13,142 nucleotides of DNA, from contig CAJYIG010000233.1 in assembly GCA_913774725.1 (NCBI GenBank), positions 1 through 13,142 on the forward strand. The letters run 5' to 3'. The DNA is from an uncultured Curtobacterium sp. Lineage in GTDB: Bacteria; Actinomycetota; Actinomycetes; Actinomycetales; Microbacteriaceae. Under the pieces are notes generated by a model. The model saw only the letters and a program-made list of their open reading frames with translations. It searched no databases and was not told where the DNA came from. Shown in pieces: positions 5,423 to 12,940 of the stretch; position 1 is the first letter of the stretch; each line of letters opens with the position of its first letter. A program made the translations under genes and the position numbers.

Positions 5423-5802
5423 GCGACGACGCCGTCCACGTAGAACCACCTGCCCTGCTCGCGGACGAATTCGCTCGTCTCCTCGAGCGTCCCCCGGTCG
5501 TCGTCGGTACGCCACCACGCGCGGAAGGCGACCTGCCCTGCGGAGTCGAACGGGCCTCCAGACCGGGTGGACACGATGTCGAGCCGCGTCCATCGCTGCG
5601 TCGGGTCGAGCGTCAGCTCGGACGGCCGGGTGCGTGGGTGCCAGGTGAGCAGCAGGTACTCCGGCAGCCCGAGCGCGAACGCGCTGAACCGGGAGCGCAT
5701 CAGCCGCTCGGCGGTCGGGGCCGCGGCGCCCGAATGCAGGGGCCCGCAGCACTCGCCGTAGGGGTTGCCGCTCAGGCAGGGGCAGCGCTGTTCGTCGTCC
5801 AC
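5419..5802 (-). CDS. YchJ family protein with SEC-C zinc motif (127 aa)
   Basis: The N-terminus RCPCLSGNPYGECCGPLHSG (residues 6-25) is a SEC-C metal-binding motif with Cys7, Cys9, Cys18 and Cys19, as at the C-terminus of SecA, and probably holds one zinc. The rest matches the YchJ/UPF0225 NTF2-like domain: AERLMRSRFSAFALG at 31-45, YLLLTWHP, VAFRAWW and RWFYVDG near the end. The physiological role of the family is not established. GTG 5802 is chosen because TACCGT lies six bases upstream; it places the first Cys seven residues in, as is usual. Upstream in-frame codons exist but would run through the divergent neighbour's promoter. It is convergent with the LCP gene, with 14 bases between stops. 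Confidence 0.9.
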   Translation of the reverse strand: MDDEQRCPCLSGNPYGECCGPLHSGAAAPTAERLMRSRFSAFALGLPEYLLLTWHPRTRPSELTLDPTQRWTRLDIVSTRSGGPFDSAGQVAFRAWWRTDDDRGTLEETSEFVREQGRWFYVDGVVA

Positions 5803-5808
5803 CCGGGC

Positions 5809-5814
5809 ACGGTA
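5809..5814 (-). promoter_or_regulatory. Leaderless-type -10 box (TACCGT) for the YchJ-like gene
   Basis: TACCGT on the minus strand is followed by six bases (GCCCGG) and the GTG at 5802. No ribosome binding site is seen. Confidence 0.5.
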
Positions 5815-5844
5815 GCAGCGACCGTTCCTCGCAGCATCACGGCG

Positions 5845-5850
5845 TAGAAC
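5845..5850 (+). promoter_or_regulatory. Leaderless-type -10 box (TAGAAC) for the four-helix membrane protein
   Basis: TAGAAC, one base from TANAAT, is followed by six bases (CGGACC) and the GTG at 5857. It and the divergent box at 5809-5814 lie back to back within 54 bases. Confidence 0.5.
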
Positions 5851-5856
5851 CGGACC

Positions 5857-6525
5857 GTGTACCGGCTCGGATGGCAGGTGTTGCGCGGGCGCCTCGGGGA
5901 GGTCGTCGACCGCAGTCGTGTGCGCCGTGCCCTCTGGATCGCCGCCGGGATCGCTGCGATCGCACTCGTGGTGCTCGTCGCGACCGAGCTGACCTGGGAC
6001 TGGGCCGGACCGGGCCCCCTCCGGCCCATCGCCGCCGTCACCTTCGCCACACTCGGTGTCCTCGCGATCGCGTACTCGTGCTTCCCGACCGCTCGCGAGC
6101 CGAGGCCCGAACGAGGCATCGACGACCGGCAGGTCCGACCCGACCGGCAGCTGTCCGTCCGGTGGTCGGTGCAGCCCTACATCGGCCGGCGGGCGCAGCC
6201 TGTCGCGCCCGAGGACCGCGAGGATGTCCTGCACGACGTCCCGCTGCTGCAACAGGGCCTGGTGCGACGGCTCTCACGGCTCGGTCCGCTCCTGCTGGGC
6301 GCGGCTTCCGGCGGGCTCGCGGCGCTCGTCTCCGGTCAGATCGAGGTCTTCGTCGTCCTCTGGCCCTTCGTGTACCTCTTCACGCTGCCGGACATGGTCC
6401 GTCGGCTCGGCCGCGCCGAACGTGCCCGCCTCGCGGCGCTCGACACGGCGCCACCGGCTCCGAAGCACCGTCCGCTCTGGCGTCGGCACCCGCACGGGTC
6501 GAAGGTCCGCCTGCCGGACGAGTGA
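5857..6525 (+). CDS. Hypothetical four-helix membrane protein (222 aa)
   Basis: I do not recognise this family. Hydrophobic segments at about 25-43, 54-75, 142-160 and 161-178 suggest four membrane helices in two hairpins. They are separated by a charged loop of roughly 65 residues (76-141) rich in Arg, Asp and Glu. The C-terminus (181-222) is strongly basic and proline-containing (RRLGRAERARLAALD, then KHRPLWRRHPHGSKVR), probably cytoplasmic. GTG 5857 is supported by TAGAAC six bases upstream. The gene is divergent from the YchJ-like gene and lies 48 bases before the SRAP gene on the same strand, but the latter has its own -10-like box, so a shared operon is not required. No catalytic motif is visible. 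Confidence 0.75.
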   Translation: MYRLGWQVLRGRLGEVVDRSRVRRALWIAAGIAAIALVVLVATELTWDWAGPGPLRPIAAVTFATLGVLAIAYSCFPTAREPRPERGIDDRQVRPDRQLSVRWSVQPYIGRRAQPVAPEDREDVLHDVPLLQQGLVRRLSRLGPLLLGAASGGLAALVSGQIEVFVVLWPFVYLFTLPDMVRRLGRAERARLAALDTAPPAPKHRPLWRRHPHGSKVRLPDE

Positions 6526-6561
6526 CCGCCGCGGCCTCGCACCACTGTCGGCTGCGCCGGG

Positions 6562-6567
6562 CACACT
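6562..6567 (+). promoter_or_regulatory. Weak -10-like box (CACACT) for the SRAP gene
   Basis: CACACT keeps the A at position 2 and T at position 6 of TANNNT and lies six bases before ATG 6574. This is the same geometry as the better boxes in this window. Support is mainly from position. Confidence 0.35.
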
Positions 6568-6573
6568 GGGCGC

Positions 6574-7305
6574 ATGTGTGGAAGGTTCGTCGTCTCCGAC
6601 ACCACGGCCGATCTGCTGCCCGAGCTCGTGGGTGAGCTCGCCGCGCGCACCGAGCACGTCGACGAGGAGACGGGCGAGGTGCACGCCGGCCTCGCCCCGA
6701 GCTGGAACGTCGCGCCGACCGACCCCGTGTACGCCGTCCGGCAGCGCCACGGGCAGCGCGAGCTCCCGCAGATCAGCTGGGGCTTCGTCCCGAGCTGGGC
6801 GAAGGACTTCCGGAAGCAGCGGCCGAAGCCGATCAACGCCCGCATCGAGACGGTCGCGACGAGCGGCATGTTCAAGCGGGCGTTCGCGACGAACCGCTGC
6901 ATCGTGCCCGCCCTGGGCTACTACGAGTGGGTCGTCCGCGAGGACGGCACGGAACCCCACTTCGTCCACGAACCCGGTGGTGCGCTGGCGATGGCGGGCA
7001 TCGTGAGCGCGTGGCCGGACCCGACGAAGCCCGAGGACGACCCGGAGAAGTGGCGGCTGTCGCTCGCGATCATCACCCGCGACGCGCACGTCGCCCCCGG
7101 TGAGGTCCACGACCGGATGCCCGCCTTCCTCACGCCCGACGGCTACGACGACTGGCTCGACGGCGACCTCGGCTCGGACGACCTGCTCGCGCTGCTCGAC
7201 CACGAGTCGCTCACGGTCGCGGCCGGGCTCGAGCAGTACGAGGTCTCGCGCGCGGTGAACAGCGTCCGCAACGACGGCCCGCAGCTCATCGAACCCGTCG
7301 GGTGA
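6574..7305 (+). CDS. SRAP family protein (YedK/HMCES type), abasic-site DNA-protein crosslinking (243 aa)
   Basis: SRAP proteins bind single-stranded DNA with abasic sites and form a thiazolidine crosslink through Cys2, protecting stalled forks. All key residues are present: MCGRF with Cys2, WNVAPT at 44-49, WGFVPSWAKD at 69-78, NARIET with Asn88 and Arg90, YYEW with Glu118, and HDRMP with His179; these match Cys2, Asn75, Arg77, Glu105 and His160 of E. coli YedK. The start must be ATG 6574, since Cys2 becomes catalytic after Met removal. Segment 25-41 (EHVDEETGEVHAGLAP) and the acidic 151-159 segment are modest insertions relative to YedK. No other DNA repair gene and no recognisable SOS box are nearby, and the gene is convergent with the giant surface protein gene. 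Confidence 0.93.
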   Translation: MCGRFVVSDTTADLLPELVGELAARTEHVDEETGEVHAGLAPSWNVAPTDPVYAVRQRHGQRELPQISWGFVPSWAKDFRKQRPKPINARIETVATSGMFKRAFATNRCIVPALGYYEWVVREDGTEPHFVHEPGGALAMAGIVSAWPDPTKPEDDPEKWRLSLAIITRDAHVAPGEVHDRMPAFLTPDGYDDWLDGDLGSDDLLALLDHESLTVAAGLEQYEVSRAVNSVRNDGPQLIEPVG

Positions 7306-7380
7306 GCGCTGCGCGCCACGGGCCCCTCCGCTGACCACGTGGGCGCGGCGACCCGACGTCGGGGCGCGACCACGGACGAC

Positions 7381-7438
7381 GGACGGGAGGCCCGGATCAC
7401 GTGCGCCTGTCGGCTGACGTGGTCCGGGCCTCCCGTCC
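7381..7438. terminator. 22-bp stem-loop, probable bidirectional terminator
   Basis: The arm at 7381-7402 (GGACGGGAGGCCCGG...) pairs with 7417-7438 over 22 positions with a single G-U pair (7397/7422) around a 14-base loop. It lies 75 bases after the SRAP stop and 19 bases beyond the stop of the minus-strand surface protein gene, so it can serve both. A short palindrome, CCCGACGTCGGG, sits nearby at 7352-7363. Confidence 0.75.
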
Positions 7439-7457
7439 CGTTCGTGTGGTGCTGTCG

Positions 7458-10400
7458 TCAGGACCCGCTGCGGCGGCGCGCCCCCGTCACGACCGTGGCG
7501 CCGTCACCCCGGCGTCGAACCACCAGGAACAGCCCGGCCAGGACCATCGCGACGGCTGCCAGTCCGAGCCCGACGAGCCCGGTGGTGCCGGTGAAGGCGA
7601 GCTTCGCGATGTGCGCCGCGGCGGCGAGGCCGGTCGGGAAGGACACCTCGATGGTGGCGCGGACCAGCTGCGCGGCGCTGTCGAGCACCGTGTAGTCGAT
7701 CGAGGTGCGCGCTGCCCAGCCGTGCTCGGGGGTGAACACGACCGTCCCGTCCTGGACCTGCCACGTCCCCATGCCCTGCACGACGACCCGGTCGGTCGGC
7801 GCACCGCTGGCGGGGTCGACCAGGTGCAGCGTCGACGGCACGAAGTGCGCTCCGCCGCTGGCGTGGTCGTTGTCGATCGGACGGATGGTGACCGGGTGGT
7901 CGACCGCACCGACGGCGGAGTCGTCCGTGGCGGTGGCGGCCGCGACGACCGTCATGACTGCGGTCGCCGTCGTCGTCTGCCCGGACGCGTCGGTCACCGT
8001 GTAGGTGAACCGGTCGGTGCCGGTGAACCCGGTCGTGGGCGTGTAGACGTACGAACCGTCGGGGCGGACCGTGACCGTGCCGTGCGCGGGCCCCCGGTCG
8101 AGGGCGGCGGTCAGACCGGTCCCCCGGTCGTTGCCGAGCAGGCCGTGCTGCGCATCACGGGCGATCGCGGTGCCGGCGACCGTGCTGGCGCTGTCGTCGG
8201 CGGCGGCGATCCCGACCGTGATGGTGACGAGCGCCTCGGCGTGCTGCCCCTCGGCGTCGACCACCTCGTAGGTGACGGTGTCCACGCCGGAGAAGCCGGC
8301 CTCGGGCGTGTAGACGAACGTGCCGTCGGCGGCGATCGTCACGGTACCGTGCTGCGCACGGCCGACCGACGCGACGCGGAGTGCGGAGCCGTGGTCGTTG
8401 CCGAGCACGCCCGGACCGCGCACCGTGACCGGCGTGCCGGCGGTGGTGCGTGCCGCGTCGGCGCCCGCGGTCGGGGTGACCGTGATGGTGACGAGGCCGG
8501 TGGACGTCTGCCCCTCGGCGTCGGTCGCCGTGTAGGTGAAGGTGTCCGTGCCGGAGAAGTCCTCCGCCGGCGTGTAGACGTACGACCCGTCCTTCGCCAG
8601 GTCGACCGTGCCGTGCTGCGGCTTCCGGTCGAGCGTCGCCGTGAGCCCGGTGCCGGAGTCGTCGGCGAGCACACCACGCTCGGCGGGGACGGTCAGTGTG
8701 CCGTTCGTCGTCGTGGTGCCCTGGTCGGGGATCGCGACGGCGCCGACCAGGACCGTCACCGTGGCGGTCGCGGTCTGCCCGGAGGCGTCGGTGACCGTGT
8801 AGGTGAAGGTGTCGGTGCCCGACCAGCCCGTGGTGGGCGTGTAGACGAGCGTGCCGTCGGCCGCCTTCGTGACGGTGCCGTGGCGCGGCGGGGTCGCACC
8901 CGTGACGATGAGGCCGGAGCCCGTGTCGTTGCCGGTGAGGGTCTCCGGCGAGATCGCGAGCGAGGTGTTCGCGGGCGTCTGCAGGACGTCGTCGGCTGCG
9001 GTCGGGGTGACCGTCACCGTGACCGTCGCCGTGGCGGTCGAACCGGTGCCGTCCGTCACCGTGTAGGTGAAGGTGTCGGTGCCGGACCAGCCCGCTGCGG
9101 GCGTGTAGGTCACGCCGGTGTCGGTGGTGCGCACGGTCCCGTTCGCGGCGGTGCCGACCCCGGTCACCCGGAGCGCGGTGCCCTTGTCGTTCCGCAGGAC
9201 GGGGACGTCGACCGGGGTGTCCGCCGTGGTGGTCACGGCGTCGTCGACGGCCTTCGGCGCGACGGTGATCGTGACGGTGCCGGTCGTGGTGTTCCCGGAG
9301 CCGTCGGTGATCGTCACGTCGAAGGTGTCCTTGCCGGAGTACCCCGGCTCGGGCGTGTACGAGTACGAGCCGTCCTTGCCGACCTCGACCGTGCCGTGGC
9401 CCGGGTCGGTGTTGTCGGTGACCGCGAGGTCGGTGCCGGTCGCCCCGGCGAGCACGCCCTTGTCAGCGGGCACCACGAGGGTGCCGTCGGCGGTGGCGTC
9501 GGCGTCGTTCGCGACGACCACGGGCGTGATCGTCACCGTGACGGTGCCCTCGGCCGTGTTGCCGTTCGCGCCGGTGACCCCGTACGGGAACGTCGCCGTG
9601 CCCGAGGTGCCCGGAGCCGGGGTGTACGTGATCGTGCCGTCGGCGTTCAGGACGACGGTGCCGGCGCTCGGCTGCCCGACCGACGTGACGGTGAGCCCGG
9701 AGCCGTGGTCGTTGCCGGTCAGGTCACCCGAGGTCACCGTGACGGGCTGGTCGGCCGCGGTGCGGATCCGGTCGTCCTCGGTGCGGGGCGTGACCGTGAT
9801 CGTCACCAGGCCGGTGCTCTTCTGACCGGACGAGTCCGTCGCCGTGTAGGTGAAGCGGTCCGAGCCCGACCAGTCGGCGGTCGGCGTGTAGGTGTACGAG
9901 CCGTCGGCGGCCAGGTCGACCGTGCCGTGCAGCGGCTCCTCGTCGAGCGTCGCGGTCAGGCCGGTGCCCTGGTCGTTCGCCAGCACACCCTTCGCCGCGC
10001 CGACGGTCAGCGTGGTGGACGCCGGGACGGTCGCGGTGTCGGCGGTCGCCTGCGGTCCGACGATGACGACGACCCACGAGGACGCCGTTCCGCCGGAGGC
10101 GTCGCGCACGTCGTACCAGAAGGTGCCGGTGCCCGAGAAGCCGTCGGCCGGGGTGTACACGGCGTTGCCGTCCGCGTCGAGCGCGACGGTGCCGTCGGTC
10201 GCCCGGCTCACACCGGTGACGGTCAGGCCGGCGCCGGAGTCGTTGCGGAGCAGGGTCGACGCGGGGACGGTGACCGGGGTGCCGGCGGTGGTCGAGGCGT
10301 CGTCCGAACGCGCGATCGGCGCGACGGTGATCGTGACGGTCGCCTGGGCCGAGCTGCGTCCGCTCTTGTCGACGACCTGGTAGGTCAGGGTGTCCGTGCC

Positions 10401-12899
10401 GGACCAGTCGGTGGTCGGGCGGTACTCGATCCGGCCCTGGTCGTCGACCGCCGCGGTGCCGTGTGCGGGCTGCGTCGCGATCTGGGTGCCGAGACCGGTG
10501 CCGAGGTCGTTGCGCTGCACGTCGACGGTGACCGGGGTGTTCGCTGCGGTCGACGCGGTGTCGTCCTTCGCGGTCGGCGGCACGACGACGGTGACCGTGG
10601 CGGTCGCGACGGTGCCGGTGGTGTCGGTGACCGTGTACTGGAAGGTGTCCGTGCCGGAGAACCCGGTGGCGGGCACGTAGGAGTAGGTCCCGTCGGGGTT
10701 CAGCGTGAGCGCACCGTGGGCCGGCCGCGTGTTGCCGGTGACCGTCAGGCCGGTGCCGCGGTCGTTGCCGAGCAGGCCGTCCTGGCGCGTGGTGGTGGTG
10801 AGGGTGTCACCGGCACGCGTGGTCAGGGTGTCGTCGTTCGCGGCGGGGCGCACGAGGACGGTCACGGTGACGGTGTCGGACTTCCCGTTGCCGTCGGTGA
10901 CGGTGTAGTCGAAGGAGTCGTTGCCCGAGTAGCCGTCGGCCGGGGTGTAGGTGTACGAGCCGTCCGAGCCGACGGAGACCGTGCCGTGCGCGGGCTGGGT
11001 CGATCCGGTGACGGTCAGGTCGGTGCCCTGGTCGTTGCCGAGCAGGCCCGGAGCGCCGACCGTGGTCGGCCCACCGGCGGTCACGGTGATCGAGTCGGCG
11101 GCCGCCGCGGGCGTGACCGTCACGGTGACGGTCGCGGTCGTGGTGGCGCCGTTGCCGTCGGTCGCGGTGTAGGTGAAGGAGTCGGTGCCCGAGAAGCCGG
11201 GTGCCGGCGTGTACCGGTAGGAGCCGTCCGTCCCGAGCTCGAGGGTGCCGTGCGTCGGGTCGGTGTGGCTCGTGATGGTCAGGTCGCTGCCGCCGTCGTT
11301 GGCCAGGAGGCCGTTGGCCGCGTCCGCAGACGCGGTCCCGCCGGCGCGCACCGAGAAGGCGTCGTCGGTGCCCTTCGGCGTGACGGTCACGGTGACGGTG
11401 CTCGTCGCGGTCTGCCCGGAGGAGTCCTTCGCCGTGTAGCTGAAGGAGTCGGTGCCGGAGAAGCCTGCGGCGGGCGTGTAGGTGTACGAGCCGTCGGGAC
11501 GGACCGTCGCCGATCCGTGGGCGGGCTGCGTGTTCGAGACGACGCTCAGGCCGGTGCCGCTGTCGTTCGCGAGCACACCGTCGGCGGCGCTCTTCGTCAC
11601 GGCGGTGCCCGAGGTCGTGGTCGCGGTGTCGGCGGTGGTCGCGACGTGCGTGGCCTTCAGGACGTTGGCGAAGGTCACCACGATGTCGCTGCCGTCGGCG
11701 GTCGTGGCGTGCGGGAACACGAAGGACGCGGTGTTCCCGCTCCCCGAGGCGACCGTGCGTCCGCTGTTCAGCTCGACGGCTTGCCAGGTCGTGTCGTAGT
11801 TCGCGAGGTCGGTGGTCCCCTTGGCGGACTGCGTCGCCGTGTAGGTCGTGTCGGGCAGCGTCAGCACCGCGCCGGCCTTGGGCGTCTGCGCACCGCCACC
11901 CGTGCTCGTCGTGTCGGCGGTGTTGCCCGCGGAGATCTGGTCGCCGTCGACGCGGAGACCGAACTGGTCGCCGGCGTTCCACCGCTGGTCCACGCTCGAC
12001 TGCGCGGCGAGCGTGTTCGCGTAGTTGCAGGTCGCGAGGTCCGACGGCTGGAAGTTCCCGCCGATGGTGAAGCTGTCGACCTGCTTCCCCGAGCTCGGGT
12101 TGATCTTGTACATCGTGGTGCCGATGGACGCGTAGAGGTACCCGTCGGACGAGAATGCGATGCCCGGGCTGCCCCCAGCGTCGGCCTGGTTGCTCGGCAG
12201 CGTCGCGACCAAGGAGGTCGACAGCACCTGCCGACCGGCGGAGGTCGGCACGGTCTCGGTGTCGACGCGACGGACCTGGTTGCCGGTCACGACGAACAGC
12301 AGGCCACGGGTGCTGAACGCCATGTCGCCGTTCATGCCGTTCTGCAGGTTCCCGAGGGACCCGACCTGGCCGATGCGGGTCTTCGTGTTCGGGTCGTACG
12401 CGCCGAGGTACGCGCTCGCCCCGTTGCCCGCGTAGTAGTACAGGCCCGTCACCGGGTTGACCGCACCGCGCAGCAGCGCACGTGCACCGGAGGGGTCGGC
12501 GTTCTTGACGTCGGCGAGTCGCTGCTCGTTCACCGCGTCGTACGTGGTGATCGTGTTCGCGCTGTCCGCGGGCGTCGTGCCGTTGAACGACGCGTACGCG
12601 GCGACACCGTTCTTGGCGAGTCCGAGGGCGTTGTTGCCCGGGCTCATGCTGGTCTTGACCTCAGAAGCGTGGCTCGTCACGTCGATGGAGGCGAGGTCAC
12701 CGGCGCCGTTGATGGCGTAGACGGTGTTCTGGTCGCATCGGAGTCCCGACGCAGCGGCGGCCGGGTCGGCGACGACGGCCTGCGTCACGCCGACGGCGCC
12801 GAGCAGGGCGACGCCGAGCATGGCGACGGTGCGGATACCGGGTCGTGGGCGCGCGTGGGAGCGTCCGGGCACACGGGTGCCCTGGTGCACAGGCAGCAT
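7458..12899 (-). CDS. Giant sortase-anchored surface protein with fifteen Ig/cadherin-like repeats (1813 aa)
   Basis: A secreted, wall-attached protein, probably adhesive or structural. Residues 1-50 are a signal peptide with a long Arg-rich n-region, hydrophobic core 25-43 and a cut near ADPAAAA/SG. Residues 51-300 look like a beta-propeller (YAINGAGDLASID, GLYYYAGNG, SPGIAFSSDGYLYASIG), bracketed by Cys55 and Cys291, which may form a disulfide. Residues 301-416 resemble a prealbumin-like surface domain (GDQFGLRVDG, TTYTATQSAKGTTDLANYDTTW). Residues 420-1755 hold repeats of 84-90 aa, plus a last divergent one of 103, of the Big_9/CshA-fibril/VCBS type, with GND.GTGL, HGTV, DGSYTYTP and FSGTDSFTYTVTD motifs. 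The end has LAFTG (1767-1771), a hydrophobic helix (1774-1794) and RRRG, a sortase E-like sorting signal. ATG 12899 has only a weak AAAGTGA ribosome site. No sortase or export partner is in the window. The ligand is unknown. Confidence 0.93.
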   Translation of the reverse strand: MLPVHQGTRVPGRSHARPRPGIRTVAMLGVALLGAVGVTQAVVADPAAAASGLRCDQNTVYAINGAGDLASIDVTSHASEVKTSMSPGNNALGLAKNGVAAYASFNGTTPADSANTITTYDAVNEQRLADVKNADPSGARALLRGAVNPVTGLYYYAGNGASAYLGAYDPNTKTRIGQVGSLGNLQNGMNGDMAFSTRGLLFVVTGNQVRRVDTETVPTSAGRQVLSTSLVATLPSNQADAGGSPGIAFSSDGYLYASIGTTMYKINPSSGKQVDSFTIGGNFQPSDLATCNYANTLAAQSSVDQRWNAGDQFGLRVDGDQISAGNTADTTSTGGGAQTPKAGAVLTLPDTTYTATQSAKGTTDLANYDTTWQAVELNSGRTVASGSGNTASFVFPHATTADGSDIVVTFANVLKATHVATTADTATTTSGTAVTKSAADGVLANDSGTGLSVVSNTQPAHGSATVRPDGSYTYTPAAGFSGTDSFSYTAKDSSGQTATSTVTVTVTPKGTDDAFSVRAGGTASADAANGLLANDGGSDLTITSHTDPTHGTLELGTDGSYRYTPAPGFSGTDSFTYTATDGNGATTTATVTVTVTPAAAADSITVTAGGPTTVGAPGLLGNDQGTDLTVTGSTQPAHGTVSVGSDGSYTYTPADGYSGNDSFDYTVTDGNGKSDTVTVTVLVRPAANDDTLTTRAGDTLTTTTRQDGLLGNDRGTGLTVTGNTRPAHGALTLNPDGTYSYVPATGFSGTDTFQYTVTDTTGTVATATVTVVVPPTAKDDTASTAANTPVTVDVQRNDLGTGLGTQIATQPAHGTAAVDDQGRIEYRPTTDWSGTDTLTYQVVDKSGRSSAQATVTITVAPIARSDDASTTAGTPVTVPASTLLRNDSGAGLTVTGVSRATDGTVALDADGNAVYTPADGFSGTGTFWYDVRDASGGTASSWVVVIVGPQATADTATVPASTTLTVGAAKGVLANDQGTGLTATLDEEPLHGTVDLAADGSYTYTPTADWSGSDRFTYTATDSSGQKSTGLVTITVTPRTEDDRIRTAADQPVTVTSGDLTGNDHGSGLTVTSVGQPSAGTVVLNADGTITYTPAPGTSGTATFPYGVTGANGNTAEGTVTVTITPVVVANDADATADGTLVVPADKGVLAGATGTDLAVTDNTDPGHGTVEVGKDGSYSYTPEPGYSGKDTFDVTITDGSGNTTTGTVTITVAPKAVDDAVTTTADTPVDVPVLRNDKGTALRVTGVGTAANGTVRTTDTGVTYTPAAGWSGTDTFTYTVTDGTGSTATATVTVTVTPTAADDVLQTPANTSLAISPETLTGNDTGSGLIVTGATPPRHGTVTKAADGTLVYTPTTGWSGTDTFTYTVTDASGQTATATVTVLVGAVAIPDQGTTTTNGTLTVPAERGVLADDSGTGLTATLDRKPQHGTVDLAKDGSYVYTPAEDFSGTDTFTYTATDAEGQTSTGLVTITVTPTAGADAARTTAGTPVTVRGPGVLGNDHGSALRVASVGRAQHGTVTIAADGTFVYTPEAGFSGVDTVTYEVVDAEGQHAEALVTITVGIAAADDSASTVAGTAIARDAQHGLLGNDRGTGLTAALDRGPAHGTVTVRPDGSYVYTPTTGFTGTDRFTYTVTDASGQTTTATAVMTVVAAATATDDSAVGAVDHPVTIRPIDNDHASGGAHFVPSTLHLVDPASGAPTDRVVVQGMGTWQVQDGTVVFTPEHGWAARTSIDYTVLDSAAQLVRATIEVSFPTGLAAAAHIAKLAFTGTTGLVGLGLAAVAMVLAGLFLVVRRRGDGATVVTGARRRSGS
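7587..7601 (-). other. Sortase recognition motif LAFTG in the giant surface protein
   Basis: The codons spell Leu-Ala-Phe-Thr-Gly, followed by about 21 hydrophobic residues and the Arg-rich tail. LAXTG is the known motif of class E sortases of high-GC Gram-positives, as opposed to LPXTG. Confidence 0.85.
7635..11642 (-). repeat. Fifteen tandem domain repeats of about 265 bp within the surface protein gene
   Basis: By residue, repeats begin at about 420, 509, 598, 686, 776, 862, 950, 1039, 1127, 1216, 1300, 1387, 1477, 1564 and 1653, and end at 1755. Lengths are 89, 89, 88, 90, 86, 88, 89, 88, 89, 84, 87, 90, 87, 89 and 103 residues. Repeats 7 and 12 are the most alike, with 53 of 68 residues identical from GVLA onward. 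Repeats 5 and 10 share a shortened first loop. Repeat 15 is divergent and probably a cap. Confidence 0.9.
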
Positions 12900-12940
12900 G
12901 AGTCACTTTCGGGTCGAGACGATGCTGACGCCGTACTGAC

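Noticed and set aside
4241..5752. Long minus-strand frame opposite the LCP gene running into the YchJ-like gene
   Set aside because: Composition typical of a GC shadow. The YchJ-like protein is in another frame with its cysteine motif intact.
5419..6252. A 277-residue version of the YchJ-like protein with a long N-terminal extension
   Set aside because: The extension is low-complexity and covers the divergent membrane protein gene and both promoters. The zinc motif normally lies at the N-terminus, so GTG 5802 is the better start.
6526..6573. A LexA/SOS box before the SRAP gene
   Set aside because: No CGAAC(N)GTTCG-like palindrome is present in the 48-base gap.
7705..11799. A series of 60-110 residue plus-strand frames recurring every 260 bases or so
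   Set aside because: They are periodic shadows of the tandem repeats, with the same local reading in each repeat, and not separate genes.
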